A DNA stretch of 30,917 nucleotides from the NCBI GenBank assembly GCA_039698075.1, contig JBDKTJ010000176.1, positions 1-30,917 on the forward strand, read 5' to 3'. Source of the stretch: JAJFVC01 sp039698075. GTDB taxonomy: Bacteria; Planctomycetota; Planctomycetia; Pirellulales; Thermoguttaceae. The position numbers were made by a program, and so were the translations under genes. Shown in pieces: positions 13,414 to 21,062 of the stretch (within the stretch, counting starts at the first letter, position 1; every line of letters starts with the position of its first letter). The notes beneath the pieces are model-generated. The model ran no database searches, was not told the DNA's origin, and saw nothing but the letters and a program-made list of their open reading frames with translations.

Positions 13414-14028
13414 ATGAGCATGTACGAAACCACCATGATCCAGCTTACCGCTGACAAGATGAAGACCAACTACGGTGAGCGCAAGCGCCGTGACGAAAGT
13501 GACGAAAAGGACCAACAAGCTCTGATCTTCGCTCGCGCACTGATGTCGGTTGGTGGCACGTTCGAGTTCTCCGACGAATGCAAGAAGTTCGGCTACTCAA
13601 CTGTTTTCCAGGCGATGGCTGGCGAACTGCACGAACCCGGAGCAACGCCGATGACCAAGGCCAAGAATGCGGAAGACTATGAAAAGGTCTACCGCAACGG
13701 TTTTTCGCGGCTCAATGCGAAGCTGATGGAAGAATGGAGCGATTTTCTCGTGTTTGGTCTTCCCCGCAAGGCCAACGACCTGCAAATCCAAGTTGTCACC
13801 ATGAACGGCGATCTGGTCATCAACGCCGATGGTGAAACCGCAAGGCAAGTGCACGAACAGCGTGAGAAGAAGCGCGTGACGGGTCAGATGTCGGCATCCG
13901 CCAAGAAGCTCGCCCGCTCGGTCGGTCAGGAAAAGGCGCTCGGTGTATTGCACGGGATCGTGCACAACATCGAGAACATGGTCGCACTGCCGGAAGGAAA
14001 GCGCCGCCACGAACTGTTGCCGGAGTAA
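13414..14028 (+). CDS. Unknown 204-aa replication-operon protein
   Basis: No family is recognised. The product is soluble and charged, with an early segment DKMKTNYGERKRRDESDEKD, a middle FSRLNAKLMEEWSDFLVFGL, and a basic C-terminal half containing QREKKRVTGQMSASAKKLAR. The ATG at 13414 is preferred over a GTG at 13399 because AAAGGAAC lies six bases before it, and 11 bp separate it from the ParB-domain stop. Codon use matches the neighbours. Being fixed between the ParB-like gene and the RHH/nuclease genes, it probably has a DNA-related role, which is inference only. Confidence 0.75.
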   Translation: MSMYETTMIQLTADKMKTNYGERKRRDESDEKDQQALIFARALMSVGGTFEFSDECKKFGYSTVFQAMAGELHEPGATPMTKAKNAEDYEKVYRNGFSRLNAKLMEEWSDFLVFGLPRKANDLQIQVVTMNGDLVINADGETARQVHEQREKKRVTGQMSASAKKLARSVGQEKALGVLHGIVHNIENMVALPEGKRRHELLPE

Positions 14029-14032
14029 CCGC

Positions 14033-14070
14033 TTGACAAGTGCCACCCGTGTATCTACACTGGTGGCACT
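14033..14070 (+). promoter_or_regulatory. Strong promoter with 9-bp inverted-repeat operator
   Basis: TTGACA (14033-14038) and TACACT (14056-14061) are 17 bp apart, close to consensus. AGTGCCACC (14039-14047) and GGTGGCACT (14062-14070) form a perfect 9-bp inverted repeat enclosing the -10, ending at the base before the ATG of a small RHH gene. An operator placed this way would block RNA polymerase. Confidence 0.85.
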
Positions 14071-14235
14071 ATGAAGACACCCTACGACACCTTCCTCACC
14101 GTCCGCATCGACCGGCCAACACTTGCCGCCTTCCGCGAAAAGGCGAACAGGGAACCCGGACACGATCCTTCATCCCTCCTTCGCCACCTGATCCAAACTT
14201 ACCTCCTGAAAGGCTTGAAACAACATGTCAATTGA
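14071..14235 (+). CDS. Leaderless 54-aa ribbon-helix-helix protein
   Basis: A short frame beginning MKTPYDTFLTVRIDRPTLAA and ending LLRHLIQTYLLKGLKQHVN. The order strand (TFLTVRID), helix (PTLAAFREKANRE) and helix (DPSSLLRHLIQTYLL) fits an RHH repressor. No ribosome binding site is possible: the predicted transcript starts at about 14068, so the message is leaderless or nearly so. It overlaps the following gene by 11 bp. The perfect inverted repeat over its own promoter suggests self-repression and a switch inside the replication operon. Confidence 0.75.
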   Translation: MKTPYDTFLTVRIDRPTLAAFREKANREPGHDPSSLLRHLIQTYLLKGLKQHVN

Positions 14236-14704
14236 ATCCATCCTCGAACGCATCGCTATCTCCGCCGAACGCACCGAACTGTTGCTTGGCAAGATCCTCG
14301 ACAAGATCGACGATCTGCCCGACCTCAGCAACGCACAGCAACTGCTGGAAGAAATCCGTGATGGTCTCTCGACCGTGACCGCTGCCGCCGAACCGTTTGG
14401 TACGGCGTCGCGTGAAGTTCCCGCCGCTCCCATTCCCCCGCTTGACCTCCCGGCTCCCGAACCCGCGCCGGCTCCCGCCGCTGCCGCCTTCGTCCCGCCA
14501 CCGGCTCCCCCGGCTCCCGCCGCAACTGTTCCCTTCACCGACCAAGCCGGCCTGATCAAGTACGGCATGGAGAAGTACCGCACGCTCGGCGCTGCCAAGG
14601 GCGGTCTGATCCAGAACGTGATCGTCGACATGGGCTTCAACAACCTGTCGAAGATTCCGTCCGAGCGTTGGGCCGAGTTCGTCTCCCGCTGCGAGGCACT
14701 GTAA
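14225..14704 (+). CDS. Unknown 159-aa protein with Pro/Ala linker
   Basis: The N-terminal part (1-55, ILERIAISAERTELLLGKIL onward) is a probable coiled coil. Residues about 62-103 are a Pro/Ala-rich flexible linker, and the C-terminal 55 residues (LIKYGMEKYRTLGAAKGGLI onward) form a small compact domain. The C-terminal part recalls proteins that bridge replication partners, but no family is recognised. AAAGG lies about 12 bases before the ATG, and the stop shares one base with the start of the DUF2800 nuclease (TAATG), so the two are coupled. A nuclease or single-strand-binding accessory role is possible. Confidence 0.72.
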   Translation: MSIESILERIAISAERTELLLGKILDKIDDLPDLSNAQQLLEEIRDGLSTVTAAAEPFGTASREVPAAPIPPLDLPAPEPAPAPAAAAFVPPPAPPAPAATVPFTDQAGLIKYGMEKYRTLGAAKGGLIQNVIVDMGFNNLSKIPSERWAEFVSRCEAL

Positions 14705-15990
14705 TGTCCCACGCCCGCCTGTCACCCTCGTCGCGCTACCGCTGGCAACTGTGCCCCGGCAGCGTGAATGCGCTTGCGCATTCACGCTACGAAGGGGAGG
14801 GGCAATCCTCCCCGGCAGCCATCGACGGCACCCACAGCCACACCCTGCTCGAGCATTGCGTCAAGAACATGGACGGCAGCGAAGTGCGCGACCCGAAGTC
14901 CTACATCGGGATGGTCCTGCAAGACCATGAAGGCGTGTTCGCTCCCGACCGTGATCGCTGCGACCGTGTTCGCATCGCCACCGACTACATCAACAAGCGG
15001 TTGCAGGAACTGACCTACGCGAAGCCAGTCGCCGAGCGGCACGTCAATCCGGTCCAACTGTTGAACCGCGAAGACCTTGGCGGCACGGTCGACGTCCATA
15101 TCATTTCGACCGGCGTCCTGGAGATCATCGACTACAAGGACGGCATGAACCCGGTCGAGGCCAAGGACAACCCACAGTTGGAGCAATACTTCTTCGGGCT
15201 GTTCAGCGAACTGGCGAGTGCCGGCAACATGCCGCCATTCAGCAGGGTGCGCCTGACGATCATCCAGCCGAAGCTGGCACTCAAGGGCGCTGACCCGATC
15301 TCGTTCCACGACTACGACCTGAGCGAACTGTTGGCGAAGGTCGAGGTTATCGTTGCCGAGGCTGCCGCTACCGACGCCCCTGACGCCCCGTTCGTTCCCG
15401 GCGACAAGCAATGCAAATACTGCGCCCACAAGGTCAACTGTGAAGCGTTCCGCGACATGTCGTTCGGCGCGATGGGCATCAAGTTCGAGAACGTGCTGCC
15501 GGCTGTTCAGGAAGCGGTTGGCGACACCCTTCCCGACGAGAAGCTGCAAGAACTGATCCTTGCCGCGCCGCTGATCCGCAAGATGCTGGAAGAAGCGGAA
15601 GCGGAAGCCCTGCGCCGCATCCAGTCCGGGCATCCGATCCCCGGCCTGAAAGCTGTTGTCGGCCCCGGTCGGCGCGGGTGGGCCTACACCGACGCGGAAA
15701 TGGAAGCGAAGCTCAAGCGGTTCCGCATCCCCAAGTCGGCGATCTGGCGGACCTCGCTGATTTCCCCGGCACAGGCGGAGGCGTTGCGCTGGACCGACCG
15801 TGCCGGTGAAGAACACCAGCTTACCGAAAAGCAGATCGACCTGCTCAACAAGGAACTGGTGAAGAAGTCCGAAGGAAAATTGACTGTTGTCCCGGAGTCC
15901 GACAGGCGGACGGCAGTCGAGTTTGGCGACCTGTCGAAGATGTTCAATGCTGTACCATCCGAGGAAGCCGCACCTTCGTGGCTTTCCTGA
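14704..15990 (+). CDS. DUF2800 RecB/Cas4-like nuclease
   Basis: A 428-aa PD-(D/E)XK exonuclease-family protein. The family N-terminus is clear (LSPSSRYRWQLCPGS, then DGTHSH at 41-46). The nuclease core shows GTVD (127-130) and LEIIDYKDG with Asp143 and Lys145. Cys17 with Cys237, Cys240 and Cys246 (CKYCAHKVNC) gives the one-plus-three cysteine layout of RecB/Cas4-type iron-sulfur nucleases. It probably resects DNA ends for recombination or replication. In many phages DUF2800, DUF2815 and a DNA polymerase are adjacent, as here. The start overlaps the previous stop by one base. A perfect 13-bp palindrome lies in codons 20-29. Confidence 0.88.
   Translation: MSHARLSPSSRYRWQLCPGSVNALAHSRYEGEGQSSPAAIDGTHSHTLLEHCVKNMDGSEVRDPKSYIGMVLQDHEGVFAPDRDRCDRVRIATDYINKRLQELTYAKPVAERHVNPVQLLNREDLGGTVDVHIISTGVLEIIDYKDGMNPVEAKDNPQLEQYFFGLFSELASAGNMPPFSRVRLTIIQPKLALKGADPISFHDYDLSELLAKVEVIVAEAAATDAPDAPFVPGDKQCKYCAHKVNCEAFRDMSFGAMGIKFENVLPAVQEAVGDTLPDEKLQELILAAPLIRKMLEEAEAEALRRIQSGHPIPGLKAVVGPGRRGWAYTDAEMEAKLKRFRIPKSAIWRTSLISPAQAEALRWTDRAGEEHQLTEKQIDLLNKELVKKSEGKLTVVPESDRRTAVEFGDLSKMFNAVPSEEAAPSWLS
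14761..14788 (+). repeat. Perfect 13-bp inverted repeat inside the nuclease gene
   Basis: AGCGTGAATGCGC (14761-14773) and GCGCATTCACGCT (14776-14788) are separated by TT. The stem loop lies about 55 bases into the DUF2800 gene and has no U-run. Its centre GCGCTTGCGC is the same as in the hairpins at 8404-8437. Confidence 0.9.
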
Positions 15991-16020
15991 CCAACTGTTC
16001 AACTTTGGAGAATTGAAATC

Positions 16021-16653
16021 ATGGGAACTGTTATCCACCTGTCCAACGTCCGCCTGTCCTTCCCCAAGCTCATCGAGGCGGAAGCCGCGAAGGGCACCCC
16101 CAACGCCGACAAGAAGTTCGGCTGTGATCTGCTGCTGCCGCATGGCGATCCGCAGTTTGCGAAGTTCATGGGCGAAGTCGGCCAGGTCGCCACCGAGAAG
16201 TGGAAGGAGCATGCCGGCTCCGTTCTGCAACTGTGCAATGGCGACCGCAAGATGCGCTGCTTCGGCAACGGGTCCGAGAAGGTCGACAAGAAGACGTTCA
16301 AGCCGTATGGCGGCTACGACGGTGCGGTCTACATCTCGGCATCTTCCACCGAGGAAAAGCCGCCTGTCATGGTCGACGCCAGCGGCACCCCGTGCCCCAA
16401 CGACAACACCATGCTCCGCAAGGAACTGGCGCGCAAGCTATATGGCGGCTGTTACGTCAATGCCGCGATCCGCGTGTGGCCACAGGACAACTCGTTTGGC
16501 CGCGCCATCCGCTGCGAACTGATCGCTGTCCAGTTTGCCAAGGACGGCGAAGCGTTCGGCGAAGCTCCGCCCGACCTTTCCGGCATGTTCGGCGCTGTTG
16601 CCGCTCCCGCTGCCGGCGATCCCGCCGCTCCTGTCACTCCTCCCTGGATGTAA
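16021..16653 (+). CDS. DUF2815 single-stranded-DNA-binding-type protein
   Basis: This 210-aa protein begins VIHLSNVRLSFPKLIEAEAA, the usual DUF2815 opening, and contains KKFGCDLLLP, FKPYGGYDGAVYISAS and NDNTMLRKELARKLYGGCYV. DUF2815 proteins are thought to be phage single-stranded-DNA-binding proteins. The last 30 residues are Pro/Ala/Gly-rich and end in PPWM, resembling the flexible tails of SSBs that contact partners. GGAG lies about 11 bases before the ATG. It sits between the nuclease and the polymerase and is followed at once by a terminator. Confidence 0.85.
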   Translation: MGTVIHLSNVRLSFPKLIEAEAAKGTPNADKKFGCDLLLPHGDPQFAKFMGEVGQVATEKWKEHAGSVLQLCNGDRKMRCFGNGSEKVDKKTFKPYGGYDGAVYISASSTEEKPPVMVDASGTPCPNDNTMLRKELARKLYGGCYVNAAIRVWPQDNSFGRAIRCELIAVQFAKDGEAFGEAPPDLSGMFGAVAAPAAGDPAAPVTPPWM

Positions 16654-16659
16654 CTGTTT

Positions 16660-16691
16660 CTCCCTTGCCCTTCGGGGCAGGGGAGTTTTTT
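16660..16691 (+). terminator. Rho-independent terminator with UUCG loop inside the operon
   Basis: CTCCCTTGCCC and GGGCAGGGGAG pair over 11 bp with one G-U, around a TTCG tetraloop, followed by six T. It separates the DUF2815 gene from the polymerase gene and should give more binding protein than polymerase. Confidence 0.92.
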
Positions 16692-16707
16692 CCTTGAGGA
16701 TATGACA

Positions 16708-18552
16708 ATGGACTACGTGTACGACTGTGAAACCTACCCCAACTGCTTCCTGATCTGCTTTTCCGACCTCGAAGGCAACAAAAACAACCGGATGTCATTC
16801 GAGATTTCCGAATTCCGCAACGACATCGCCGAGTTGAAGCACTTCATACTCAAACTGGCGGAAAGCGGCGGCTCCCTCATCGGCTTCAACAACCTGTCGT
16901 TCGACTACCCGATCCTGCATCACCTTTTGATGGGTAGGCATAGCTCGCCACAGACAATCTATGAAAACGCGCAAGCCCTCATCAACAGTCAGAACAAGTT
17001 CGAGCATCTGGTCCGTCCGTCTGACTGGATCGTGCCGCAGATCGACCTGTTGAAGATTCACCACTTCGACAACAAGGCCCGGATGACCGGGTTGAAGGCG
17101 CTCGAGTTCAACATGCGGATGGAGAACATCAGCGACCTGCCGTTCCCGGTCGGCACCCACCTGTCGCACCACCAGATAGCCCTGCTGCGCGACTACTGCT
17201 TTCACGACGTGGAGGCGACCCGACTGTTCTACCACAAGACGACCGACCAACTGGCGTTCCGCAAGAAGCTCAACGGGCTGTACCCTGGGCGCGACTTCAC
17301 CAACGCCAACGACGTGAAGATCGGCAAGGAGTTCTTCCAGATGCGGCTGGAACAGGCGGGTGTCCAGTGCTACGACTACTCCCCCGCGTTCGGCAGGCTG
17401 CCGCGGCAGACTCCGCGTCCGATGATCAACCTCGCCGACTGTGTTCCGTCCTACGTCTATTTCAACACGCCCGAGTTCGAGAGCGTTCGCCAGCGGTTCC
17501 TGACGACCACCATCACCGAGACGAAGGGCGCGTTCAAGGACATGCACACCGTCTCGCACGGGTTGGAGTTCGTGTTCGGCACAGGCGGTATCCACGCATC
17601 GGTGGAGGGCAAGACCTTCACCAGCAACGACACGCACATGCTCTACGACGTGGACGTGACCTCCATGTATCCGTCCATCGCCATCGAACACGGACTGTAC
17701 CCGGCGCACCTTGGACCTACCTTCGTGGATGTCTATCGTTCGCTGCGGGAGGAACGCGCCCGGTACGGCAAGGGCACCCCGGAGAACGCCATGCTCAAGC
17801 TGGCGCTCAACGGCGTCTATGGGGCGTCCAACGACAAGTTCAGCATCTTCTACGACCCGCTTTACACCATGCGGACCACCATCGGCGGGCAACTGTCGCT
17901 GGCGATGCTGGCGGAACAGTTGCAGGATGTCTACGGGTTGCAGATCATTCAGGCGAACACCGACGGGATCACCATGTACCTCCCGCGGTCCTCGAAGTTC
18001 CTTGTCGATGCTGTCTGCTGGCATTGGCAGCGGGTGACGAGCCTGGCACTGGAGTATGCCGAGTTCGACCTGATGGTGATCGCCGACGTGAACAACTACA
18101 TCGCCCGCAAGACCGATGGAACAGTCAAGCGGAAAGGTCGCTACGAGTATGACATCGAGTGGCACCAGAACGGCTCTGCGCTGGTTGTTCCGAAAGTGGC
18201 CGAGAAGGTGTTGCTGGAGGGAGCGCCGATCCGCGAGACGCTGCGGAACTGGCCCGACCTGTTCGACTTCTTCATCCGCGCCAAGGCGAACAAGGGGATG
18301 AAGCTGGTTCTCGACATGGGTGGGTGGGATCAGGAACTGGAACGGACTCAACGCTACTATGTGAGCATGACCGGAAAGGGATTGTTCAAGATCATGCCGC
18401 CGCTGGCACGAACGCCGACTGTTTGGCGGCGTGTCGCTATCCAGTCCGGGTGGGTGGTCTGCCCGTGCAACAACGTCGCCGACGCGACTGCCGAAATCAA
18501 CATCGACTTCTACGCAAACGAAGTTGAAAAGCTCGTCATGGGAGTGATCTGA
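16708..18552 (+). CDS. Family B DNA polymerase with 3'-5' exonuclease
   Basis: The 614-aa replicative polymerase. The exonuclease domain has YDCETY (Asp6, Glu8), FNNLSFDYP (about 60-68) and YCFHDVEAT (163-171). Polymerase motif A is DVTSMYPS (316-323), motif B KLALNGVYG (364-372), and motif C QANTDGI (about 415-421), in which the usual DTDS is NTDG; the catalytic Asp is kept. No terminal-protein region was recognised, and the size is small for family B. The ATG at 16708 is preferred over 16702 because GAGGA is then seven bases away. It follows a terminator, so read-through sets its level. Confidence 0.9.
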   Translation: MDYVYDCETYPNCFLICFSDLEGNKNNRMSFEISEFRNDIAELKHFILKLAESGGSLIGFNNLSFDYPILHHLLMGRHSSPQTIYENAQALINSQNKFEHLVRPSDWIVPQIDLLKIHHFDNKARMTGLKALEFNMRMENISDLPFPVGTHLSHHQIALLRDYCFHDVEATRLFYHKTTDQLAFRKKLNGLYPGRDFTNANDVKIGKEFFQMRLEQAGVQCYDYSPAFGRLPRQTPRPMINLADCVPSYVYFNTPEFESVRQRFLTTTITETKGAFKDMHTVSHGLEFVFGTGGIHASVEGKTFTSNDTHMLYDVDVTSMYPSIAIEHGLYPAHLGPTFVDVYRSLREERARYGKGTPENAMLKLALNGVYGASNDKFSIFYDPLYTMRTTIGGQLSLAMLAEQLQDVYGLQIIQANTDGITMYLPRSSKFLVDAVCWHWQRVTSLALEYAEFDLMVIADVNNYIARKTDGTVKRKGRYEYDIEWHQNGSALVVPKVAEKVLLEGAPIRETLRNWPDLFDFFIRAKANKGMKLVLDMGGWDQELERTQRYYVSMTGKGLFKIMPPLARTPTVWRRVAIQSGWVVCPCNNVADATAEINIDFYANEVEKLVMGVI

Positions 18553-18553
18553 A

Positions 18554-18904
18554 ATGCTGGAACGTGACATCGAACAGCGCGTCTGCGTTTACGCCAAGTC
18601 GAAGGGTTTCCTCGTATACAAGTTCTCGTCGCCGAACCACGCGGGTGTTCCCGACCGCATGTTCGTCGCGCCTCACCAGCGGGTGTTCTGGATCGAGTTC
18701 AAGCGCGAGGGCTGCAAGTTGACGCCGCTCCAGACACGCGAGTGCGACAAGCTCGCCAACTGTGGATTCGAGGTCTACATGGTCGATTCGGTGGAACAGG
18801 GGAAGTCCATCATCGATGAGCAGGCCCATATCGCCGGGATGGCATTCTCCGCGTTCCTGCGAATCAGCGCCATACTTGGTCCCGATGATGGGTCGGTGCA
18901 TTGA
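18554..18904 (+). CDS. VRR-NUC domain nuclease
   Basis: A 116-aa stand-alone VRR-NUC protein. It has the family motifs: LERDIEQRVCVYAKSKG at the N-terminus, the catalytic GVPDRMFV (about 31-38) and VFWIEFKREGCKLTPLQ with Glu and Lys of the PD-(D/E)XK site. Such phage proteins are structure-specific nucleases that may cut branched DNA, and they often lie beside SNF2-type helicases, as here. The gene starts one base after the polymerase stop with GGGAG upstream. The last 30 residues (ISAILGPDDGSVH at the end) are not part of the core. Confidence 0.9.
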   Translation: MLERDIEQRVCVYAKSKGFLVYKFSSPNHAGVPDRMFVAPHQRVFWIEFKREGCKLTPLQTRECDKLANCGFEVYMVDSVEQGKSIIDEQAHIAGMAFSAFLRISAILGPDDGSVH

Positions 18905-18906
18905 CC

Positions 18907-20319
18907 ATGCTGCCCTACAACGACCTGTTCCCCTACCAGTTGAAGGCTGTTGATTTCCAGTGTGCCCGCAAGGAGAGCGCCCTTTGGCTCGACATGGGCC
19001 TGGGGAAGACAGTCATCACCCTGACTTCAATCGCTTACATGCTCAACTGTGGCTACCTGTCGGGCGTCATCATCGTCGCACCGATCCGCGTCTGTCGCAT
19101 GGTGTGGCGACAGGAGGCTGCCAAGTGGAAGCATACAGCCCACCTGACGTTCAGCATGGTGGTCGGCGACAGGGATCAGCGCATCCGCGCCCTGACGACC
19201 AAGGCGGACATCTACTTGATCAACTACGAGAACCTCGAATGGTTGGTCGAAACGCTGCGGACCTATTACGAAAGTCGTAGTCTCCCGCTGCCGGCCAACG
19301 GCATCGTTTTCGATGAGATCAGCAAGTGCAAGAACAGCGCTACGCACCGGGTGAAGGCGCTGATGAAGATGCTCCCCCGGTTCATCTGGCGCACCGGGCT
19401 GACCGGAACACCGGCTGGCAACGGTTACAAAGACCTGCACGGGCAGTATCTGGTTCTGGACGATGGGGCACGACTTGGCACGTCCAAGACCATCTTCGAG
19501 CAGCGGTGGTATCACAAGGCCGGTTCCTACAAGAGCATTCCGTTCAGTGACTCCGAGGAAAGGCTCAAGCAGATCATCGGCGACATGACCCTGGAGATGA
19601 GCGCCGAGGATTACAACCCACTGCCCGACATGGTGATCAACGACGTGACTGTCGAGTTGCCGCCCAACATGCTGGAACTGTACGAACAGTTGGAGCGCGA
19701 GTTCTTCATGCAGTTGGAGAACGGCACCGAGATCGAACTGTTCAACAAGGCATCCCTGACCAACAAGTGCCTCCAGTTCGCCAACGGCGCGGTCTACCCG
19801 GTCGCCGGGATGCCGCTGTGGGAACCGTTGCACGACCTGAAACTTGACGCCCTGGAAGACATCATCGAAGAAGCCAACGGACAGCCTGTGCTGTGCAGTT
19901 ACGCCTTCCGCAGCGACGCCGAGCGCATCATGGCGCGGTTCAGCAAGCTGCGCCCGATCAACCTGACCGCTTGCAAGTCGGAGCGGTCGTTGAAGAACGC
20001 GATGGACCGTTGGGTGAGTGACGACTGTCCGCTGATGATCGGCCACCCCGGCAGCATGGGGCACGGCATCGACGGGCTGCAACAGCGCGGGCACATCCTT
20101 GTCTGGTTCGGCCTGAACTGGTCCCTCGACCTCTACGATCAATTCAACGCCCGCATCCGTCGGCAGGGGCAGGGGGTGCCGGTAATCTGTCATCGCATCG
20201 TCTGTATCGACACGCTGGACCAGGCACAGGAACTGGCTCTGGACGGCAAGGCAAAGACGCAGACCGCGCTCCGCAAGGCGATCAAGGACTACTGGCACAA
20301 AAAAGTGTTGCATTCCTGA
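18907..20319 (+). CDS. SNF2-type DNA helicase/translocase
   Basis: A 470-aa superfamily 2 ATPase. Motif I is DMGLGKTVITL (GLGKT about 31-35), motif II is VFDEISKC (DEIS about 136-139, a variant of DEAH), motif III LTGTPAGN follows, and the C-terminal lobe has GHPGSMGHGIDGLQ and the arginine-finger motif QFNARIRRQGQG. Such proteins partner VRR-NUC nucleases in phage replication or repair. The ATG at 18907 is chosen, 2 bp after the nuclease stop. An in-frame TTG at 18901 overlapping that stop is an alternative. It is the last large gene of the replication operon. Confidence 0.9.
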   Translation: MLPYNDLFPYQLKAVDFQCARKESALWLDMGLGKTVITLTSIAYMLNCGYLSGVIIVAPIRVCRMVWRQEAAKWKHTAHLTFSMVVGDRDQRIRALTTKADIYLINYENLEWLVETLRTYYESRSLPLPANGIVFDEISKCKNSATHRVKALMKMLPRFIWRTGLTGTPAGNGYKDLHGQYLVLDDGARLGTSKTIFEQRWYHKAGSYKSIPFSDSEERLKQIIGDMTLEMSAEDYNPLPDMVINDVTVELPPNMLELYEQLEREFFMQLENGTEIELFNKASLTNKCLQFANGAVYPVAGMPLWEPLHDLKLDALEDIIEEANGQPVLCSYAFRSDAERIMARFSKLRPINLTACKSERSLKNAMDRWVSDDCPLMIGHPGSMGHGIDGLQQRGHILVWFGLNWSLDLYDQFNARIRRQGQGVPVICHRIVCIDTLDQAQELALDGKAKTQTALRKAIKDYWHKKVLHS

Positions 20320-20344
20320 ATTTGTTGCGCTATAGTGTCACTAT
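20308..20344 (+). promoter_or_regulatory. Promoter with dyad operator for the small-gene operon
   Basis: TTGCAT (20308-20313) and TATAGT (20331-20336) are 17 bp apart. The -10 overlaps ATAGTG-T-CACTAT (20332-20344), a perfect 6-bp dyad. The -35 lies inside the end of the helicase gene. Transcription would start near 20343, about 23 bases before the 66-aa gene. Confidence 0.65.
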
Positions 20345-20365
20345 TGTTCAAACGGAGGTATCAAC

Positions 20366-20566
20366 ATGATTGTGGTAATCAAGTCCTGGCGGGAATTGTC
20401 GGGGAAGCTGATGGAAATGGACGAGGAAACGCTTCGGGAGTCCATCAACTACGAGGCTTCCGTCTACAAGCGCAAGATATTCATCACCCGGATGCACCAG
20501 CGGTACTGTCGTCTGCGCGCCGACCGTGAGCGGCAACAGTTGATCTCCGGGGAGGTTCTCCTGTGA
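20366..20566 (+). CDS. Unknown 66-aa charged protein
   Basis: This is the first gene after a new promoter, with CGGAGG eight bases before the ATG. The product has a short hydrophobic start (MIVVIKSWREL) and then a basic helical region with YKRKIFITRMHQRYCRLRAD. No family is recognised. Its stop overlaps the next start (GTGA). It may bind nucleic acid because of its basic helix, but this is a guess from composition only. Confidence 0.65.
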   Translation: MIVVIKSWRELSGKLMEMDEETLRESINYEASVYKRKIFITRMHQRYCRLRADRERQQLISGEVLL

Positions 20567-20757
20567 TCAAGCATGTGCGGGACGTAACGAACCTCATCAA
20601 GTCGATGGGGTTCACCGTGGAGTCAATGGATCGAGGCAAGCACTACAAGTTCAGACTGACGACCCCGCAGGGGAAGAAGATGCTGGTTGTGTCAGTGACT
20701 GCCAGCGACCATCGAGTGATGCAGAACATCGCCAAGACGTTAAGGAGTTGGCTGTGA
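20563..20757 (+). CDS. HicA-like small basic protein
   Basis: This 64-aa protein starts at a GTG overlapping the previous stop, with GGAGG about eight bases upstream. The layout helix (HVRDVTNLIKSMGF), strand-turn-strand (ESMDRGKHYKFRLTTPQGKK), SVTASDHRV, then a helix (QNIAKTLRSWL) recalls the small double-stranded-RNA-binding fold of HicA. The conserved His of HicA toxins is matched only loosely by GKHYK. No HicB antitoxin is next to it, so a toxin role is doubtful. Proteins of this kind are frequent as unknowns in phages. Confidence 0.6.
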   Translation: MIKHVRDVTNLIKSMGFTVESMDRGKHYKFRLTTPQGKKMLVVSVTASDHRVMQNIAKTLRSWL

Positions 20758-21062
20758 GCATGACTTTGATGCTTTTGAACCGCGAGATTCCCGACCTTCC
20801 GGGTGGCAAGCTCAAGAAGAACGTCTGTGTCGCTGACGCAGTGGCAGCGTTCAGGGAGTCGCAGAAGAACGTGCAGGAGAAGAATATCGAGGCAGTGTTC
20901 CAGGCAATCGCAGAGGGTTGGGCATTGAATCTCGAACTTCAACTAGCCACCAGGTTGGCGAAGGCGACTGTTTTCAACGCCTGTCAAATACTGCTAAAGG
21001 CTGACCGGGTAACAGTCGATAAGACCCGCCGCCCGCATGCCTACTTTGTGAAGGAGAAGTGA
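20754..21062 (+). CDS. Unknown 102-aa protein with winged-helix-like C-terminus
   Basis: The GTG at 20754 is chosen: it overlaps the previous stop (GTGA) and has AAGGAG six bases upstream. The ATG six bases later is an alternative. The C-terminal part LATRLAKATVFNACQILLKA followed by DRVTVDKTRRPHAYFV has the shape of a winged helix: helix, recognition helix, then a strand with a wing. The N-terminal half is polar and helical. It may be a small DNA-binding regulator of the late part of the operon. Confidence 0.65.
   Translation: MSMTLMLLNREIPDLPGGKLKKNVCVADAVAAFRESQKNVQEKNIEAVFQAIAEGWALNLELQLATRLAKATVFNACQILLKADRVTVDKTRRPHAYFVKEK

Noticed and set aside
16795..18570. 591-aa minus-strand open frame
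   Set aside because: It is antisense to the family B polymerase with complete motifs.
20563..20757. HicAB toxin-antitoxin pair
   Set aside because: The small protein is only loosely HicA-like and neither neighbour looks like HicB.
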